NCBI GenBank assembly: GCA_024401475.1 | Contig: JAKSKZ010000001.1 | Location: 124,001-188,000 of the forward strand | Reading direction: 5' to 3' | DNA: 64,000 bases | From: Paludibacteraceae bacterium | GTDB lineage: Bacteria > Bacteroidota > Bacteroidia > Bacteroidales > Paludibacteraceae | Part shown: one piece after another, positions 35,209 through 44,131 of the stretch | How positions within the stretch are numbered: position 1 is the stretch's first letter | Layout of the letters: each line of letters begins with the position of its first letter | Program-made: the position numbers and the translations under genes | Notes under the pieces: model-generated | Told to the model about the DNA's origin: nothing | The model's database searches: none | The model's input: only the letters and a program-made list of their open reading frames with translations

Positions 35209-36300
35209 ATGGCAGAGAAAAACATTTACATCATACACGTCAACGGAGAGGCTAAGAATGGCGAAAAATTCTCCTACACCTATAGCAGGATGAATGTCGT
35301 CGTCCGCATACAGGAAGAGTGCTTCAGCATTTTCTACCAAACCTCGGCCGAAAAGAGCGGGCAAGAGATTTGGGAATCCAACATCGTGGACGATGCAACT
35401 CGCAAATGTTTGTTGGCTCAACTCATTTTGTTTGGGCAGAACCCTCCATTCAAAGAGGCAATCATTCGAAAAGCCGGTTCCTCCACACCATTGGGTGTAT
35501 TCACCAATCAAATGGTCTATTCGCTCATTCCCAACGGGAAGATTGACCTCTCTCCCATAAGAGACCCACAGTTCATTACCAACTACTTAATGAATACGGT
35601 ACAAAGCGATTACGAGGAAGCCATTGCGGCCATCTTCTCCTACATTTTCGCCAAAACGAAGGTTTGCGAGGAGGAGAAATTCACCTACTACTGGCGTTCA
35701 TTCAACGGAATATACAATAGTATGGCGGCCATCTCCGAAGCTTCGGGCGACAACGAATACCCTCTCGACTCCGAAAAAAAATGTTTGCAAAATTGGCTTG
35801 TACAAACAAACAATGGCAAACGATTAGTATCAAGTTATTTCAATTCATACAGAAACCAAGGCAAAGAACTTCAAGAGATCGAAAAGGCGAAACGCCATCT
35901 TTTCTATAAAATCCGCGACTGCATAGCCAAAACCCCTTGGGCACCCAAGGATGTCCTCTCGGCCTTAAATAATGGCGGGAACAGAAACAAAAATTTGGCT
36001 AATGTCCTGGGACTTTCTAATTATCTTTTTTTCAAAAACCAAGATTATCTTTACTCTAAAATATTCGATGACGGTAGAACTTTGAAATCATCGCTCTATG
36101 GCTATCTCATGACAGAATTCGCCTACCACCTTCGTTGCGAATACTTCCATGCAGCCCAGCCGATTCTGCTCTACTCCAACCTCTCCAACCCTTGGTTGAG
36201 AGGATTGCAACTATCCAACATTCTGATTGAGCACTACCTTGACAACAACTTGAAACAACAAGTAATCAGCAAGATAGAGTTAGAGAGAGAGTTAGAATAA
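35209..36300 (+). CDS. Uncharacterised protein with a C-terminal HEPN-like RX4H motif
   Basis: 363 aa; no named family recognised. No signal peptide or membrane helix. The N-terminal 100 residues are beta-rich (NIYIIHVNGEAKNGEKFSY). The middle is helical and includes YYWRSFNGIYNSMAAISE and a basic stretch. The C-terminal 60 residues have R309-C-E-Y-F-H314 followed by a long amphipathic helix (LQLSNILIEHYL), which resembles the RX4-6H active site and last helix of HEPN (Apea-like) proteins, often RNases of defence or toxin systems. The Asn that often follows the Arg is Cys here. It is a single gene, transcribed away from hisA, with no obvious partner antitoxin. Confidence 0.65.
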   Translation: MAEKNIYIIHVNGEAKNGEKFSYTYSRMNVVVRIQEECFSIFYQTSAEKSGQEIWESNIVDDATRKCLLAQLILFGQNPPFKEAIIRKAGSSTPLGVFTNQMVYSLIPNGKIDLSPIRDPQFITNYLMNTVQSDYEEAIAAIFSYIFAKTKVCEEEKFTYYWRSFNGIYNSMAAISEASGDNEYPLDSEKKCLQNWLVQTNNGKRLVSSYFNSYRNQGKELQEIEKAKRHLFYKIRDCIAKTPWAPKDVLSALNNGGNRNKNLANVLGLSNYLFFKNQDYLYSKIFDDGRTLKSSLYGYLMTEFAYHLRCEYFHAAQPILLYSNLSNPWLRGLQLSNILIEHYLDNNLKQQVISKIELERELE

Positions 36301-36304
36301 AAGG

Positions 36305-37414
36305 CTAACGTCTCTCTTGCTTTTCTCTCTGCTTTACGCGTTCATTCAAACGTGAGAAGCATATCGCAATTCTTTTTCGCTCCATCGCCACAAACTTATT
36401 GGCCTCCTTCACCAACACAAGCACTTCCTTGGTCGTGATGGTTTTAAGTTTTGCTTCAGAAGCGGCCAATTCAGCATCCATGTGCGTTAGTGAATCTCGA
36501 ACAAGTGTTTCGACACTATGATTCACATATTTTGTATCTACAATCCAATTATGAAGGTCGCTGACCTTGGGTTGGATTCTTCCATACTTTTCCACCAGAC
36601 TATTATACAGCAAGCCATCCCTTTTGTTGATGATTTTATCTCGTATTTCCTTGGTAAACACATTTTTATCACCATTCAACGACTGATCAATTCTTCTGCT
36701 AATAAATTCGTTTCTCGTAACCTCGTCTTGTTGCATATAAGCCACCAAAGAATCTTGCCAGTTGAAATAAGGAACTTCATTTTCATCAACCTCCACCCCA
36801 GCAACTTGCTGACCATAGGTTAACGGGAGATTACTAAACTGGAACAGTTTATCTGTTGGGAAATGGCTAAACTTAACGCTATCTGGCGAGGTCATGAAAT
36901 ATTTCTTATCCATCTTTTTCACATAGGTCCCCGTTGCATAATCTATTTTACCGCTTGCCCAAGTTGGATCAATTATATAGGCGACACTATCTTCCATGTA
37001 GGCACACCACATGTGACCATCCGTAGTCACACTATTTTTAGCATACCCCTCAACACAAAACACCTTCACGCCAGCCTTATTGGCAACTAATGCAAACAAG
37101 TTGGCAAATCCAACACAAACAGCCCTTCTCTTTTGCAACGTCAGCCTTGCCAATTCTTCGTCTTGACCATATAGGTTAAAAGGCATATTCGTAACACCTG
37201 AGCAAGAGAGGTCGTACACAATATTTTTAGAAATCCAGTTTTGAATGGTGAACAACCGATCTTCCTTAGTACTGCATTTTTGCTTGACAAAGACCGCCAT
37301 CTTTTCAATCGAAATGGCATGTGCATCAGGAATATCAATCGCAGTGGCAGAACGACCTTCTAACATTGAAAGGCAACCAAACGCCATCAAAACTAAACAC
37401 TTACAAATATTCAT
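36305..37414 (-). CDS. Secreted transglutaminase-like cysteine protease/peptidase
   Basis: 369 aa. A signal-peptide-like start (MNICKCLVLMAFGCLSML) leads to a transglutaminase-like domain (about residues 40-155). It has a full catalytic triad: Cys100 in RRAVCVGFANLF, His134 in DGHMWCAYM and Asp149 in IIDPTWASG. This fold in bacteria is usually proteolytic or cross-linking. The C-terminal 200 residues are helical and charged without a recognised domain (YFMTSPD, then a coiled-coil-like tail ending KQREKQERR). It overlaps the preceding MauE/thioredoxin gene by 4 bp (translational coupling) and ends that operon. Confidence 0.82.
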   Translation of the reverse strand: MNICKCLVLMAFGCLSMLEGRSATAIDIPDAHAISIEKMAVFVKQKCSTKEDRLFTIQNWISKNIVYDLSCSGVTNMPFNLYGQDEELARLTLQKRRAVCVGFANLFALVANKAGVKVFCVEGYAKNSVTTDGHMWCAYMEDSVAYIIDPTWASGKIDYATGTYVKKMDKKYFMTSPDSVKFSHFPTDKLFQFSNLPLTYGQQVAGVEVDENEVPYFNWQDSLVAYMQQDEVTRNEFISRRIDQSLNGDKNVFTKEIRDKIINKRDGLLYNSLVEKYGRIQPKVSDLHNWIVDTKYVNHSVETLVRDSLTHMDAELAASEAKLKTITTKEVLVLVKEANKFVAMERKRIAICFSRLNERVKQREKQERR

Positions 37415-38349
37415 TTGGAATAGGGGTTATCATTATTTTCACTTAAGGTGAGTTCAAAAAATTCCACCAACCTTTGTTCAGAGAAGGTCCGGTTGCTCAT
37501 TTTGTCAACCACGACACCATCTTTCAACAACAAGACAAGGGGCAAAAATCCATCTGTTATATTTAGAATTCGACCATCCATAAAGGTGGCTCCCGGAGCT
37601 TTGAACTCTCCATTTGACAACAGTTCTTCATACTTTCCCTTTGGATCGTAAACCACCCATATCACAGAAGAATCAGACAACCCGCTGTTAGACAAGGCAG
37701 TATGTATTTTTCTGGTCAACAATTTACAATGGGGACAAGAGGTGCTAACAAACGCCATCATTTTCGCTCCAGATTTCCAATCCGTCCGGAATTCAGTCTG
37801 TTCCACATAAGATTCAAATGCCTTCTCATCATAATTTACCGTTCGATTGGAAGAAAAGGCATCCGGCCATTTCAGTATAAAACAGAGGGCTAAGGACAAC
37901 AAAAACAATGAAGGGGGAAAATACTTAGCAAAGCGCCACTCTCTTGCTGGAGTCTTAGCACCCACATATAACAGAGCAAAAAACAAGATGTTTTTTAACA
38001 GAGAAGCCAGCGGAGAAAACTCAAGTGCATTGCCAAAACAATAACAATTCCCATCTTCTCCCTTCACCACCAATCCGACAAGGAACATAGAGAAGAAGAG
38101 TAATGAGAGAAATGCCAAAACATCGACCACCCTCGCATAGAAACGAGTGATGAGAAGCACGCCCAAGGTGAATTCAAAACCAATCACCAATCGGGCTACT
38201 ATGGCGGAAAACTCAAAAGAGAAAAGGCCCAGACCATAGATGTAAGTACCCAAAGCATCGGTCGATATAAATTTCAGCAAAGCCGAAACAACAAAGACTA
38301 CTCCCAACGCATATCGGCAAAACAATCGAAAGTCTACCTTCTTCGACAT
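37411..38349 (-). CDS. MauE/DoxX-like membrane protein fused to a thioredoxin-like domain
   Basis: 312 aa. Four N-terminal transmembrane helices (about residues 10-130) with a conserved loop NCYCFG (Cys102/Cys104), as in MauE/DoxX-type redox membrane proteins, are followed by one more helix (about 143-160). The C-terminal thioredoxin-fold domain (about 175-300) has Cys205-P-H-Cys208 and the cis-Pro region APGATFMDG. It probably moves electrons across the inner membrane to a periplasmic thioredoxin-like site. It lies between a small cysteine-rich lipoprotein gene and a transglutaminase-like gene, suggesting one of them is a redox client. Confidence 0.8.
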   Translation of the reverse strand: MSKKVDFRLFCRYALGVVFVVSALLKFISTDALGTYIYGLGLFSFEFSAIVARLVIGFEFTLGVLLITRFYARVVDVLAFLSLLFFSMFLVGLVVKGEDGNCYCFGNALEFSPLASLLKNILFFALLYVGAKTPAREWRFAKYFPPSLFLLSLALCFILKWPDAFSSNRTVNYDEKAFESYVEQTEFRTDWKSGAKMMAFVSTSCPHCKLLTRKIHTALSNSGLSDSSVIWVVYDPKGKYEELLSNGEFKAPGATFMDGRILNITDGFLPLVLLLKDGVVVDKMSNRTFSEQRLVEFFELTLSENNDNPYSK

Positions 38350-38358
38350 ATTTGATGA

Positions 38359-38541
38359 TTATATTTCTTTACAATCGACATCCTTTTCGTTCAACTCACT
38401 GCATGAGCCATCGTAATCGTAAACATCTACTTTACTAGGTTCTCCATTTTGAACATCCGTACGTGTACATTCACAATCCTTACTGTCACTACAAGAAAAC
38501 AACATGCCTAAAACGGCAAAAAACAATAAATTCTTTATCAT
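38359..38541 (-). CDS. Small cysteine-containing lipoprotein
   Basis: 60 aa. The signal peptide ends MLFSC (Cys17), followed by SDSKDCECTR. Four further cysteines lie in the 43-residue mature part (CEC pair, SCSE, VDCKEI), so it could be disulfide-bonded. No known family. Its stop is 9 bp from the start of the MauE/thioredoxin gene, which makes it the first gene of that operon and a plausible redox substrate. Confidence 0.75.
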   Translation of the reverse strand: MIKNLLFFAVLGMLFSCSDSKDCECTRTDVQNGEPSKVDVYDYDGSCSELNEKDVDCKEI

Positions 38542-38678
38542 ATCAAAAATATAAGCCTTCTACCGAAGATAGTAAATAACCAAGAATTTCAACTCAGAGT
38601 CTCAAGACTCTTTTATTCAGTCACCTTGCAAATATAGGAATAAAGCGTAAGATTGTTTTATTTAGAACAAATAAAAAA

Positions 38679-38711
38679 GCCCCTACATCTACAATTCATA
38701 GACATAGGGGC
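38679..38711 (-). terminator. Terminator of creD
   Basis: The stem GCCCCTA / TAGGGGC (38679-38685 and 38705-38711) with an inner short stem is followed on the minus strand by a six-T run. It lies 12 bp past the creD stop. The gap from 38542 to 38678 holds nothing else. Confidence 0.75.
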
Positions 38712-38723
38712 CATATTTACCTA

Positions 38724-40052
38724 TCAATCATAAATTTCTGCATTCCAATTTATCTTTTGAGAGAAATACATCAACGAAGCAAGTATCGCAAACAAGCCCA
38801 AGCTACCAGCAAGCAACGCGTACGTTTCCATTTGTATCAAGACGAAGATGTAAGCATAAAGACCTAACAATGCACAACCTATGCAAATGGCTGTCTTTCT
38901 GATTTTTAATATTGCCATCGTATAGAAAGTCAATAGCATAATCGTCATCAATGAAGCAACGACATAGGCTGGAGTGAATCCAATATGCTCGGAGAACGAG
39001 AGCAACAAAGAATAAAACAAGACCAAAGCCAAACCAACCAACGTGTATTGAATAGGATGAATACGTTTCTTTTGAATCATCTCGATGAAGAAGAACAATG
39101 CGAAGGTCAAAAAGACGAACAAAACTTCATATTTCACACATCTAGTCACCTTCTGATAGTGTTGCACAGGCACCAAGAGATCCACACCAAAAGCCGAGCG
39201 TGATATATCCCATCTATATCCGTCTGCCTTCTGCCCTTCATCTATGATTTGTGGATAATTCCTATTGATATAAGAAATAGACCAGTCGCTATCAAAGCCA
39301 TTTGCGGTAACCTCCCTATGGTCAGGCAAAAACTCGCCACAAAAACTCGGAGTCGAACAATTGGATGTTAAATGGACACTTGTCTTTTTGGCAATTGGCA
39401 CGAATTTTAACGATTCTGAACCTTTTAAATTCAAAGTCAACTCAAAAGGGAGGCTCACGCCTGCACTCAAATTTTTCATGTCAATTCGTGCCGACATTTT
39501 TCGAGATTCCAGGGTTAGGCCATCCCCATTAGGCATCAAAGTGACATTTGCATCTCCAATCTTCAAAGAAACCTCATCTGAAATGCCTTTTAAATCTGAA
39601 ATACAGATAGAGATTTCGGCTGGTTTTGACAAGCAATCAGAGAACATCGCCAATTCACTTTCCGAGAACAAGAAATCTCCCTTGATCGAGATTGGAGCAT
39701 TGTAGGTGACAATATCATAGATACCACGCTTCAAATCTTTTTTCTCAACATTTCCCTCAATAGAGACCACATTGGGTAACAAATGTACATTACTATAATG
39801 ACCCTTCACAACTCTTGTCAATTGGATGATTGGGGCGGTGACTTCTTGTTCACTTCCCCATTGTTTATAGACCATTCCTTTGGCTTCGTGAGCCGTTTCT
39901 TTCCGTTCCGTCACCAAACTTCCGACCTTAAACGTAGGGATAAACAACAAGATAATAAGCAGACCAATAAACGAAGTCTTAAGAAAGAGTTTCTTACTGA
40001 AAGAACTAACCACTTGAGAATTTCTCTTCTCGTTTGCATTTACATTTTCCAT
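38724..40052 (-). CDS. creD: CreD-family inner-membrane protein
   Basis: 442 aa from MENVNANEKRN (the frame is open ten codons further). One N-terminal helix (LFLKTSFIGLLIILLFIPTF) is followed by a periplasmic domain of about 250 residues and five or six C-terminal helices (KYEVLFVFLTFALFFFIEM, YTLVGLALVLFYSLLLSFSEHIGFTPAYV). The GxTxAY-like SEHIGFTPAYV and QYTLVGLALVLFYSLLLS match CreD/CbrA-type proteins, linked to envelope integrity and colicin/beta-lactam response in E. coli. It stands alone here without creBC. Confidence 0.9.
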   Translation of the reverse strand: MENVNANEKRNSQVVSSFSKKLFLKTSFIGLLIILLFIPTFKVGSLVTERKETAHEAKGMVYKQWGSEQEVTAPIIQLTRVVKGHYSNVHLLPNVVSIEGNVEKKDLKRGIYDIVTYNAPISIKGDFLFSESELAMFSDCLSKPAEISICISDLKGISDEVSLKIGDANVTLMPNGDGLTLESRKMSARIDMKNLSAGVSLPFELTLNLKGSESLKFVPIAKKTSVHLTSNCSTPSFCGEFLPDHREVTANGFDSDWSISYINRNYPQIIDEGQKADGYRWDISRSAFGVDLLVPVQHYQKVTRCVKYEVLFVFLTFALFFFIEMIQKKRIHPIQYTLVGLALVLFYSLLLSFSEHIGFTPAYVVASLMTIMLLTFYTMAILKIRKTAICIGCALLGLYAYIFVLIQMETYALLAGSLGLFAILASLMYFSQKINWNAEIYD

Positions 40053-40197
40053 ATCCTTATTTTTTAAATTACTTTGAATCAATTTTTTAGAAAGGATAAT
40101 TAACCTTTCGTTGATGCAAAGTAAAGAAGGATTTAGGCGATGGAAAAATATTTAAGGCAGGGATGGGTGAAGTGGGTCGTGGGAGTGTTGAAATGCC

Positions 40198-41157
40198 CTA
40201 TTTACAAGATGAAATCTTTTTAAAGACGAGATACTGGCGAGCATCCTTCTTGTTCTCCTCCGCAGTCGTTTCTCGAACCACCTTATCGACATCCCTATAA
40301 AAACGGTTCAACCAAACACCGTCGGTAATATAGATGGCATCGGTAAATCCATAATCGACCAACGCCTCAGAGAAATCGTAGAGCGTCTCCTTGGTTAGAG
40401 TCTCTACGAAATATAAAGCAGTGGGGCCGTCCGCCTTCCTTGCATAGGCCGCACGAGTGACTTTCCCTTTCAATTCAAATTGCGAGGTGCAGATTTGGCC
40501 TGCCGAGACAAGGGCAAACTGACGGATCATACATCCTCTATTTTTCTGAACAAACTCCACAACTTCATCTTCACGACCAATTCCAATCTGAGGCAATCCA
40601 TCTGGCAGTGACGCCAAATATGCTAAACGATGACGGCCGTCACCATAGAGAGTTCCATCGACGACATACTCGCCGATCATTTCTCTGTCATACTTTCGAT
40701 AATCCATAGCCCTACTAATAAAGTAAATTGTCGAATCCGATTCATCCGGATAGTGTTCCATCTCAATATGCATGGTTAAATTACGAATCGTATAGAGTTT
40801 AAACACCACCCCGTTCAGACTATCCGTAACCATAGAAACGGAAGGTTTACCCTCGTTTAAAGAATAGGTGGAGTCCTCATTGGAATTTGAACTCAATAAA
40901 GCAGCAACTACCTCTTCTGTCGTTCTTGAAGTGGCATACGGATTGTCACCTATGGAGCTACGGGAATATAGCAGATATAACAAAAAAGCTATTATACAAA
41001 GGAATAATACGATAAGTGGCAGCACCAATCGCCCCAACTTTTTTGAAAAGGAATTCTCACCTTGACGTGAGTGCTTCTCTTTGGACATTCCATCGTACGA
41101 CAATTTTCCTCCACCGATGATTATAACCTCATCATCGTCATTCATATCTTGCTTCAT
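40198..41157 (-). CDS. Membrane-anchored protein, possible phosphodiester glycosidase-like domain
   Basis: 319 aa. A 43-residue acidic/basic cytoplasmic head precedes one transmembrane helix (LVLPLIVLFLCIIAFLLYLLY) and a periplasmic domain (about 90-315). The order of LPQIGIG, ALVSAGQI, TRAAYARKADG and LYDFSEALVDYGFTDAIYITDG loosely parallels the NAGPA (DUF2233) fold, but its usual LDGG is not kept. Its start overlaps the stop of the LytTR gene by 4 bp. Possibly a signal receptor for that regulator, by analogy with other regulator-membrane protein pairs; the function is not established. Confidence 0.55.
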   Translation of the reverse strand: MKQDMNDDDEVIIIGGGKLSYDGMSKEKHSRQGENSFSKKLGRLVLPLIVLFLCIIAFLLYLLYSRSSIGDNPYATSRTTEEVVAALLSSNSNEDSTYSLNEGKPSVSMVTDSLNGVVFKLYTIRNLTMHIEMEHYPDESDSTIYFISRAMDYRKYDREMIGEYVVDGTLYGDGRHRLAYLASLPDGLPQIGIGREDEVVEFVQKNRGCMIRQFALVSAGQICTSQFELKGKVTRAAYARKADGPTALYFVETLTKETLYDFSEALVDYGFTDAIYITDGVWLNRFYRDVDKVVRETTAEENKKDARQYLVFKKISSCK

Positions 41158-41519
41158 AATTCACACTCTCCTTCAAAAAATAGTTTCAAGGTAGTTAATG
41201 CTTTCTCCGAGGCATGGATGGTAACATGTTGATTCAAAACGCCTCCCGCCAATTCCAACTCGCCCTTTTTAGGAGTTATCCTATAGATATAAGATCTGTT
41301 GACAATAGTTCCCTTACCCACACGAATCAATTCTGTCGCTCCTTCCACTTGCTCCGAGGCCAACTCCTCAAAGCGCTTCATAGAAATCCAAAGGTTCTCT
41401 TCCGTACCGTCCGCCAAATGCATGACACAATAGTTGCCATCCGCCTCAATATGAATAATTTGAGAGGTGTCAACCATCAAAAGACTTGCATTTCCATTAT
41501 TTATCCGCAGCAAAGCCAT
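41154..41519 (-). CDS. LytTR DNA-binding domain protein
   Basis: 121 aa, consisting of little more than a LytTR domain: IIHIEADGNYCVMHLADG, ISMKRFEELAS, IRVGKGTIVNRSYIYRI and ELELAGG. There is no receiver domain, so it is not a classical response regulator. LytTR proteins bind DNA through beta strands. It overlaps the following membrane-anchored gene by 4 bp and lies 42 bp after the YeiH-family gene. It may be regulated by that membrane partner. Confidence 0.85.
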   Translation of the reverse strand: MALLRINNGNASLLMVDTSQIIHIEADGNYCVMHLADGTEENLWISMKRFEELASEQVEGATELIRVGKGTIVNRSYIYRITPKKGELELAGGVLNQHVTIHASEKALTTLKLFFEGECEL

Positions 41520-41561
41520 CTGTCGTCATTTTTTAGCAACAAATTCAGCAATAGAACAATC

Positions 41562-42623
41562 TCATTGAATGGCAGGGACTAAAAATCTGGCCATCAAATA
41601 GCCTCCAACGACCAACCATACATATAGAGATCCTGCCAAAAGGAAAGGTCTTGCTCCTGCCTGCTTAAATTTGTCAATACTTGTGTCTGCCCCCAAAGCC
41701 GTCATAGCCATCGTAAGCATAAAGGTCGAAACGATTTTAATGATATGAATGGCTTCCGTATAAAACGAAGAGAAGGCACTTGCTCCATCTTCACAAAAAC
41801 CTTTCATAAGGCTATTGACACCGATCATCAACAAGAAGAAAATAGCGAACCAAGGTATGGTGATACTACTCTTGCCCCCCTCCGACGATTTGTCTTTCGT
41901 CACCATATAACTGATTATCAGCAAAACAGGGACGAGCAAGATGACACGCACCATCTTAACTATCAATGACGTACTAGCAATTGTCAAATCTGTAGCCGAG
42001 CTCATCGCATTACCTGCGCCTACCACATGAGCCACCTCATGCAAGGAAGAACCCGTATAAATGCCGACTTGCTGGTCGCTCAAGGCATCAAGCATTCCCG
42101 TCTTATACAAAATAGGATAAAGGAACATTGAAAGCGTACCAAAAATCACCACCGTAGAAACCGACACGGCTGTCTTGGCCGACTCGCCCTTGACAATAGG
42201 TTCTACACCTAAAACGGCAGCCGCTCCACAAATGGCACTACCTGCCGAAGTCATCAAAGTAGTCTCCTTATCCATACCCAAGCGTTTGCCTATCCAACAT
42301 CCCAACAAAAGGGTTACGCTGACCACTATCGCATCAACAATCAAGGCAGGCACACCTACCTCCACAACGTTTTGAAACGTCAGACGGAAACCAAACAATA
42401 TGATACCCAACCGAAGCATTCGCTTGGAACAAAACTTCAACCCTTCATTCCAACTTTGAGGCTGCTTAGACCGTAATGTATTCGCGTATATCATGCCCAA
42501 GATGATACCAACAATAAGCGGACTAAAACTCAAACTCTCCACTGCAGGGATCGTTGAAATCAGCCATGCCGCCACAGAAATAACAACAATCAAAAAAACG
42601 CCGTAAAAAAAGTCTCTATTCAT
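41562..42623 (-). CDS. YeiH/UPF0324-family putative sulfate/anion exporter
   Basis: 353 aa from MNRDFFYGVFLIVV (the frame is open 32 codons further, but the promoter box lies in that part). About 10 transmembrane helices. Family motifs: LGIILFGFRLTFQNV, SAGSAICGAAAVLGVEPI, GSSLHEVAHVVGAG and ALGADTSIDKFKQAGARPF. Relatives in E. coli (YeiH) and elsewhere are annotated as putative sulfate exporters without firm biochemical proof. It is divergent from an MFS gene. Confidence 0.92.
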   Translation of the reverse strand: MNRDFFYGVFLIVVISVAAWLISTIPAVESLSFSPLIVGIILGMIYANTLRSKQPQSWNEGLKFCSKRMLRLGIILFGFRLTFQNVVEVGVPALIVDAIVVSVTLLLGCWIGKRLGMDKETTLMTSAGSAICGAAAVLGVEPIVKGESAKTAVSVSTVVIFGTLSMFLYPILYKTGMLDALSDQQVGIYTGSSLHEVAHVVGAGNAMSSATDLTIASTSLIVKMVRVILLVPVLLIISYMVTKDKSSEGGKSSITIPWFAIFFLLMIGVNSLMKGFCEDGASAFSSFYTEAIHIIKIVSTFMLTMAMTALGADTSIDKFKQAGARPFLLAGSLYVWLVVGGYLMARFLVPAIQ

Positions 42624-42651
42624 CTTCTTCTTTCGTGAAATATAACATTTG

Positions 42652-42659
42652 CAAAGATA
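42652..42659 (-). promoter_or_regulatory. -7 promoter box of the YeiH-family gene
   Basis: TATCTTTG on the minus strand, 28 bp upstream of the ATG at 42623, forms a divergent pair with the box at 42743. Confidence 0.6.
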
Positions 42660-42742
42660 ACACTTTTGATTTGGGAGGGAAATCGAAAACCGACATTTCG
42701 ACAAATATAGCAACCACATTTCCGAAAATCAGCTAAGCATAT

Positions 42743-42750
42743 TATCTTTG
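42743..42750 (+). promoter_or_regulatory. -7 promoter box of the MFS gene
   Basis: TATCTTTG on the + strand, 31 bp upstream of the ATG at 42782. Confidence 0.6.
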
Positions 42751-42781
42751 CGTTTCAAAAGAAATATTTTTCAGACAAACA

Positions 42782-43951
42782 ATGATTAACCTAAAGCCCA
42801 ATCAAGGCATACCAACTGCTCTAACTTGGATGCTTGCCATCATGGCTGGCATTTCTGTGGCCAACCTCTACTATTGCCAACCCTTACTAAATATGATTCG
42901 CGAAGACCTTTCGCTTTCCGAATTTCAAGTAAATCTCGTGCCTGTATTCACACAGGTGGGTTATGCCTTAGGCCTATTGCTAATCATACCGATGGGAGAT
43001 TTATACAACCGCAGGAAAACAATACTTCTAAGTTTTGCAGCCTGCATTCTTTCTCTACTTGCCATATCAAATTCTTCAAGCATATTGACCTTGCTTGCGG
43101 CCTCTTTCGTAACTGGATTTTGCTCTGTCACACCTCAAGTGTTTATGCCTTTCGCCTCCCTCTATTCTCGTCCCGGGGAGAAAGAACGAAAAGTAGGAAT
43201 CATACTAACGGGGCTACTCATCGGTATTCTAGGCTCCAGAGTAATAAGTGGATATGTTGGCCATCTATTCGGATGGCGATCGATGTATATAATAGCCTCT
43301 GCCCTTATCGGACTATCTGCCATAGACATCTTTTTATGGTTTCCCAATGTGGAGGCCACCTACAAAGGTCGCTTCATCTCACTGATGACAAGCATTCGAA
43401 GATTGGCAATCGAACACCCCAAATCCCTGCTCTACTCCATCAGGGCAGCCTTCTGCTTCGGCTCGTTTCTTGGCCTATGGGGATGTCTTGCCTTCAGAAT
43501 GAAGGAGGCACCCTACTTTGTTGGAAGTGATGTCGTAGGAATGTTGGGCATCTGTGGAATGGCGGGAGCTCTAACCGCCTCGAATGTAGGTAAATTCATT
43601 CCTCGCTTTGGTACGGAAAAGATTAACCATCTCGGACTCATTTTACAAACCATTGCATGGGTAATTCTCGCCCTATTTCACAATTCTTACATTGGACTCA
43701 TCGTCGGAATTCTCATCATCGACATAGGTATGCAATGCATTCAGTTGAGCAATCAAAGCGGCACGATGAAACTCTGTCCAGAAGCATCCTCCAGAATGAA
43801 CACCATCTACATGGTGACCTATTTCATTGGAGGATCATTCGGAACTTTCTTGGCTGGAACCCTTTGGAGTTTATATGGTTGGTATGGCACCATCGCAGCC
43901 GGACTTTTAATGATTGGAGGGGCTTTAGCGACAATGAAGATATTTAAATAA
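42782..43951 (+). CDS. MFS transporter
   Basis: 389 aa with 12 predicted helices. Motif A-type loop between TM2 and TM3: PMGDLYNRRKTILLS. Near the start, SVANLYYCQPLLNMI matches a bacterial MFS subgroup often annotated as YgaY/drug-efflux-like. Substrate unknown; export of a small molecule or drug is most likely. Single gene with its own promoter, convergent with the CotH operon and ending in a long hairpin at 43970-44020. Confidence 0.88.
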   Translation: MINLKPNQGIPTALTWMLAIMAGISVANLYYCQPLLNMIREDLSLSEFQVNLVPVFTQVGYALGLLLIIPMGDLYNRRKTILLSFAACILSLLAISNSSSILTLLAASFVTGFCSVTPQVFMPFASLYSRPGEKERKVGIILTGLLIGILGSRVISGYVGHLFGWRSMYIIASALIGLSAIDIFLWFPNVEATYKGRFISLMTSIRRLAIEHPKSLLYSIRAAFCFGSFLGLWGCLAFRMKEAPYFVGSDVVGMLGICGMAGALTASNVGKFIPRFGTEKINHLGLILQTIAWVILALFHNSYIGLIVGILIIDIGMQCIQLSNQSGTMKLCPEASSRMNTIYMVTYFIGGSFGTFLAGTLWSLYGWYGTIAAGLLMIGGALATMKIFK

Positions 43952-43969
43952 CAAAGAGGGCACTCGACC

Positions 43970-44020
43970 TTGAACTGAACCCCGAAAGTTTTTTTGTCCA
44001 ACTTTCGGGGTTCAGTTCAA
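43970..44020. repeat. Perfect 21-bp inverted repeat hairpin
   Basis: The left arm is 43970-43990 and the right arm 44000-44020, with a 9-nt loop TTTTTGTCC. The arms contain ACTGAACCCCGAAAGTT and its exact complement. It lies between convergent genes (MFS and CotH) and may end transcription from both sides. It is longer than the window's other terminators. The right part, GTCCAACTTTCGGGGTTCAG, looks like the end of IS3-type elements I recall in Bacteroidales, so it could be an insertion-sequence remnant. The flanks, 43952-43969 and 44021-44131, show nothing else. Confidence 0.6.
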
Positions 44021-44131
44021 TTTTGATACACACTCTCTCCTTGTGGTGCCCTCTCCGTTGATGCCCTCCCCGCAAATCGTCCGATGGTGCTCTTATCGTC
44101 CCCACCCCGTCCTTTCTTCTCATTCCATATC

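Noticed and set aside
40198..41157. Firm call as phosphodiester glycosidase (NAGPA)
   Set aside because: The characteristic LDGG motif is not conserved; kept only as a possibility.
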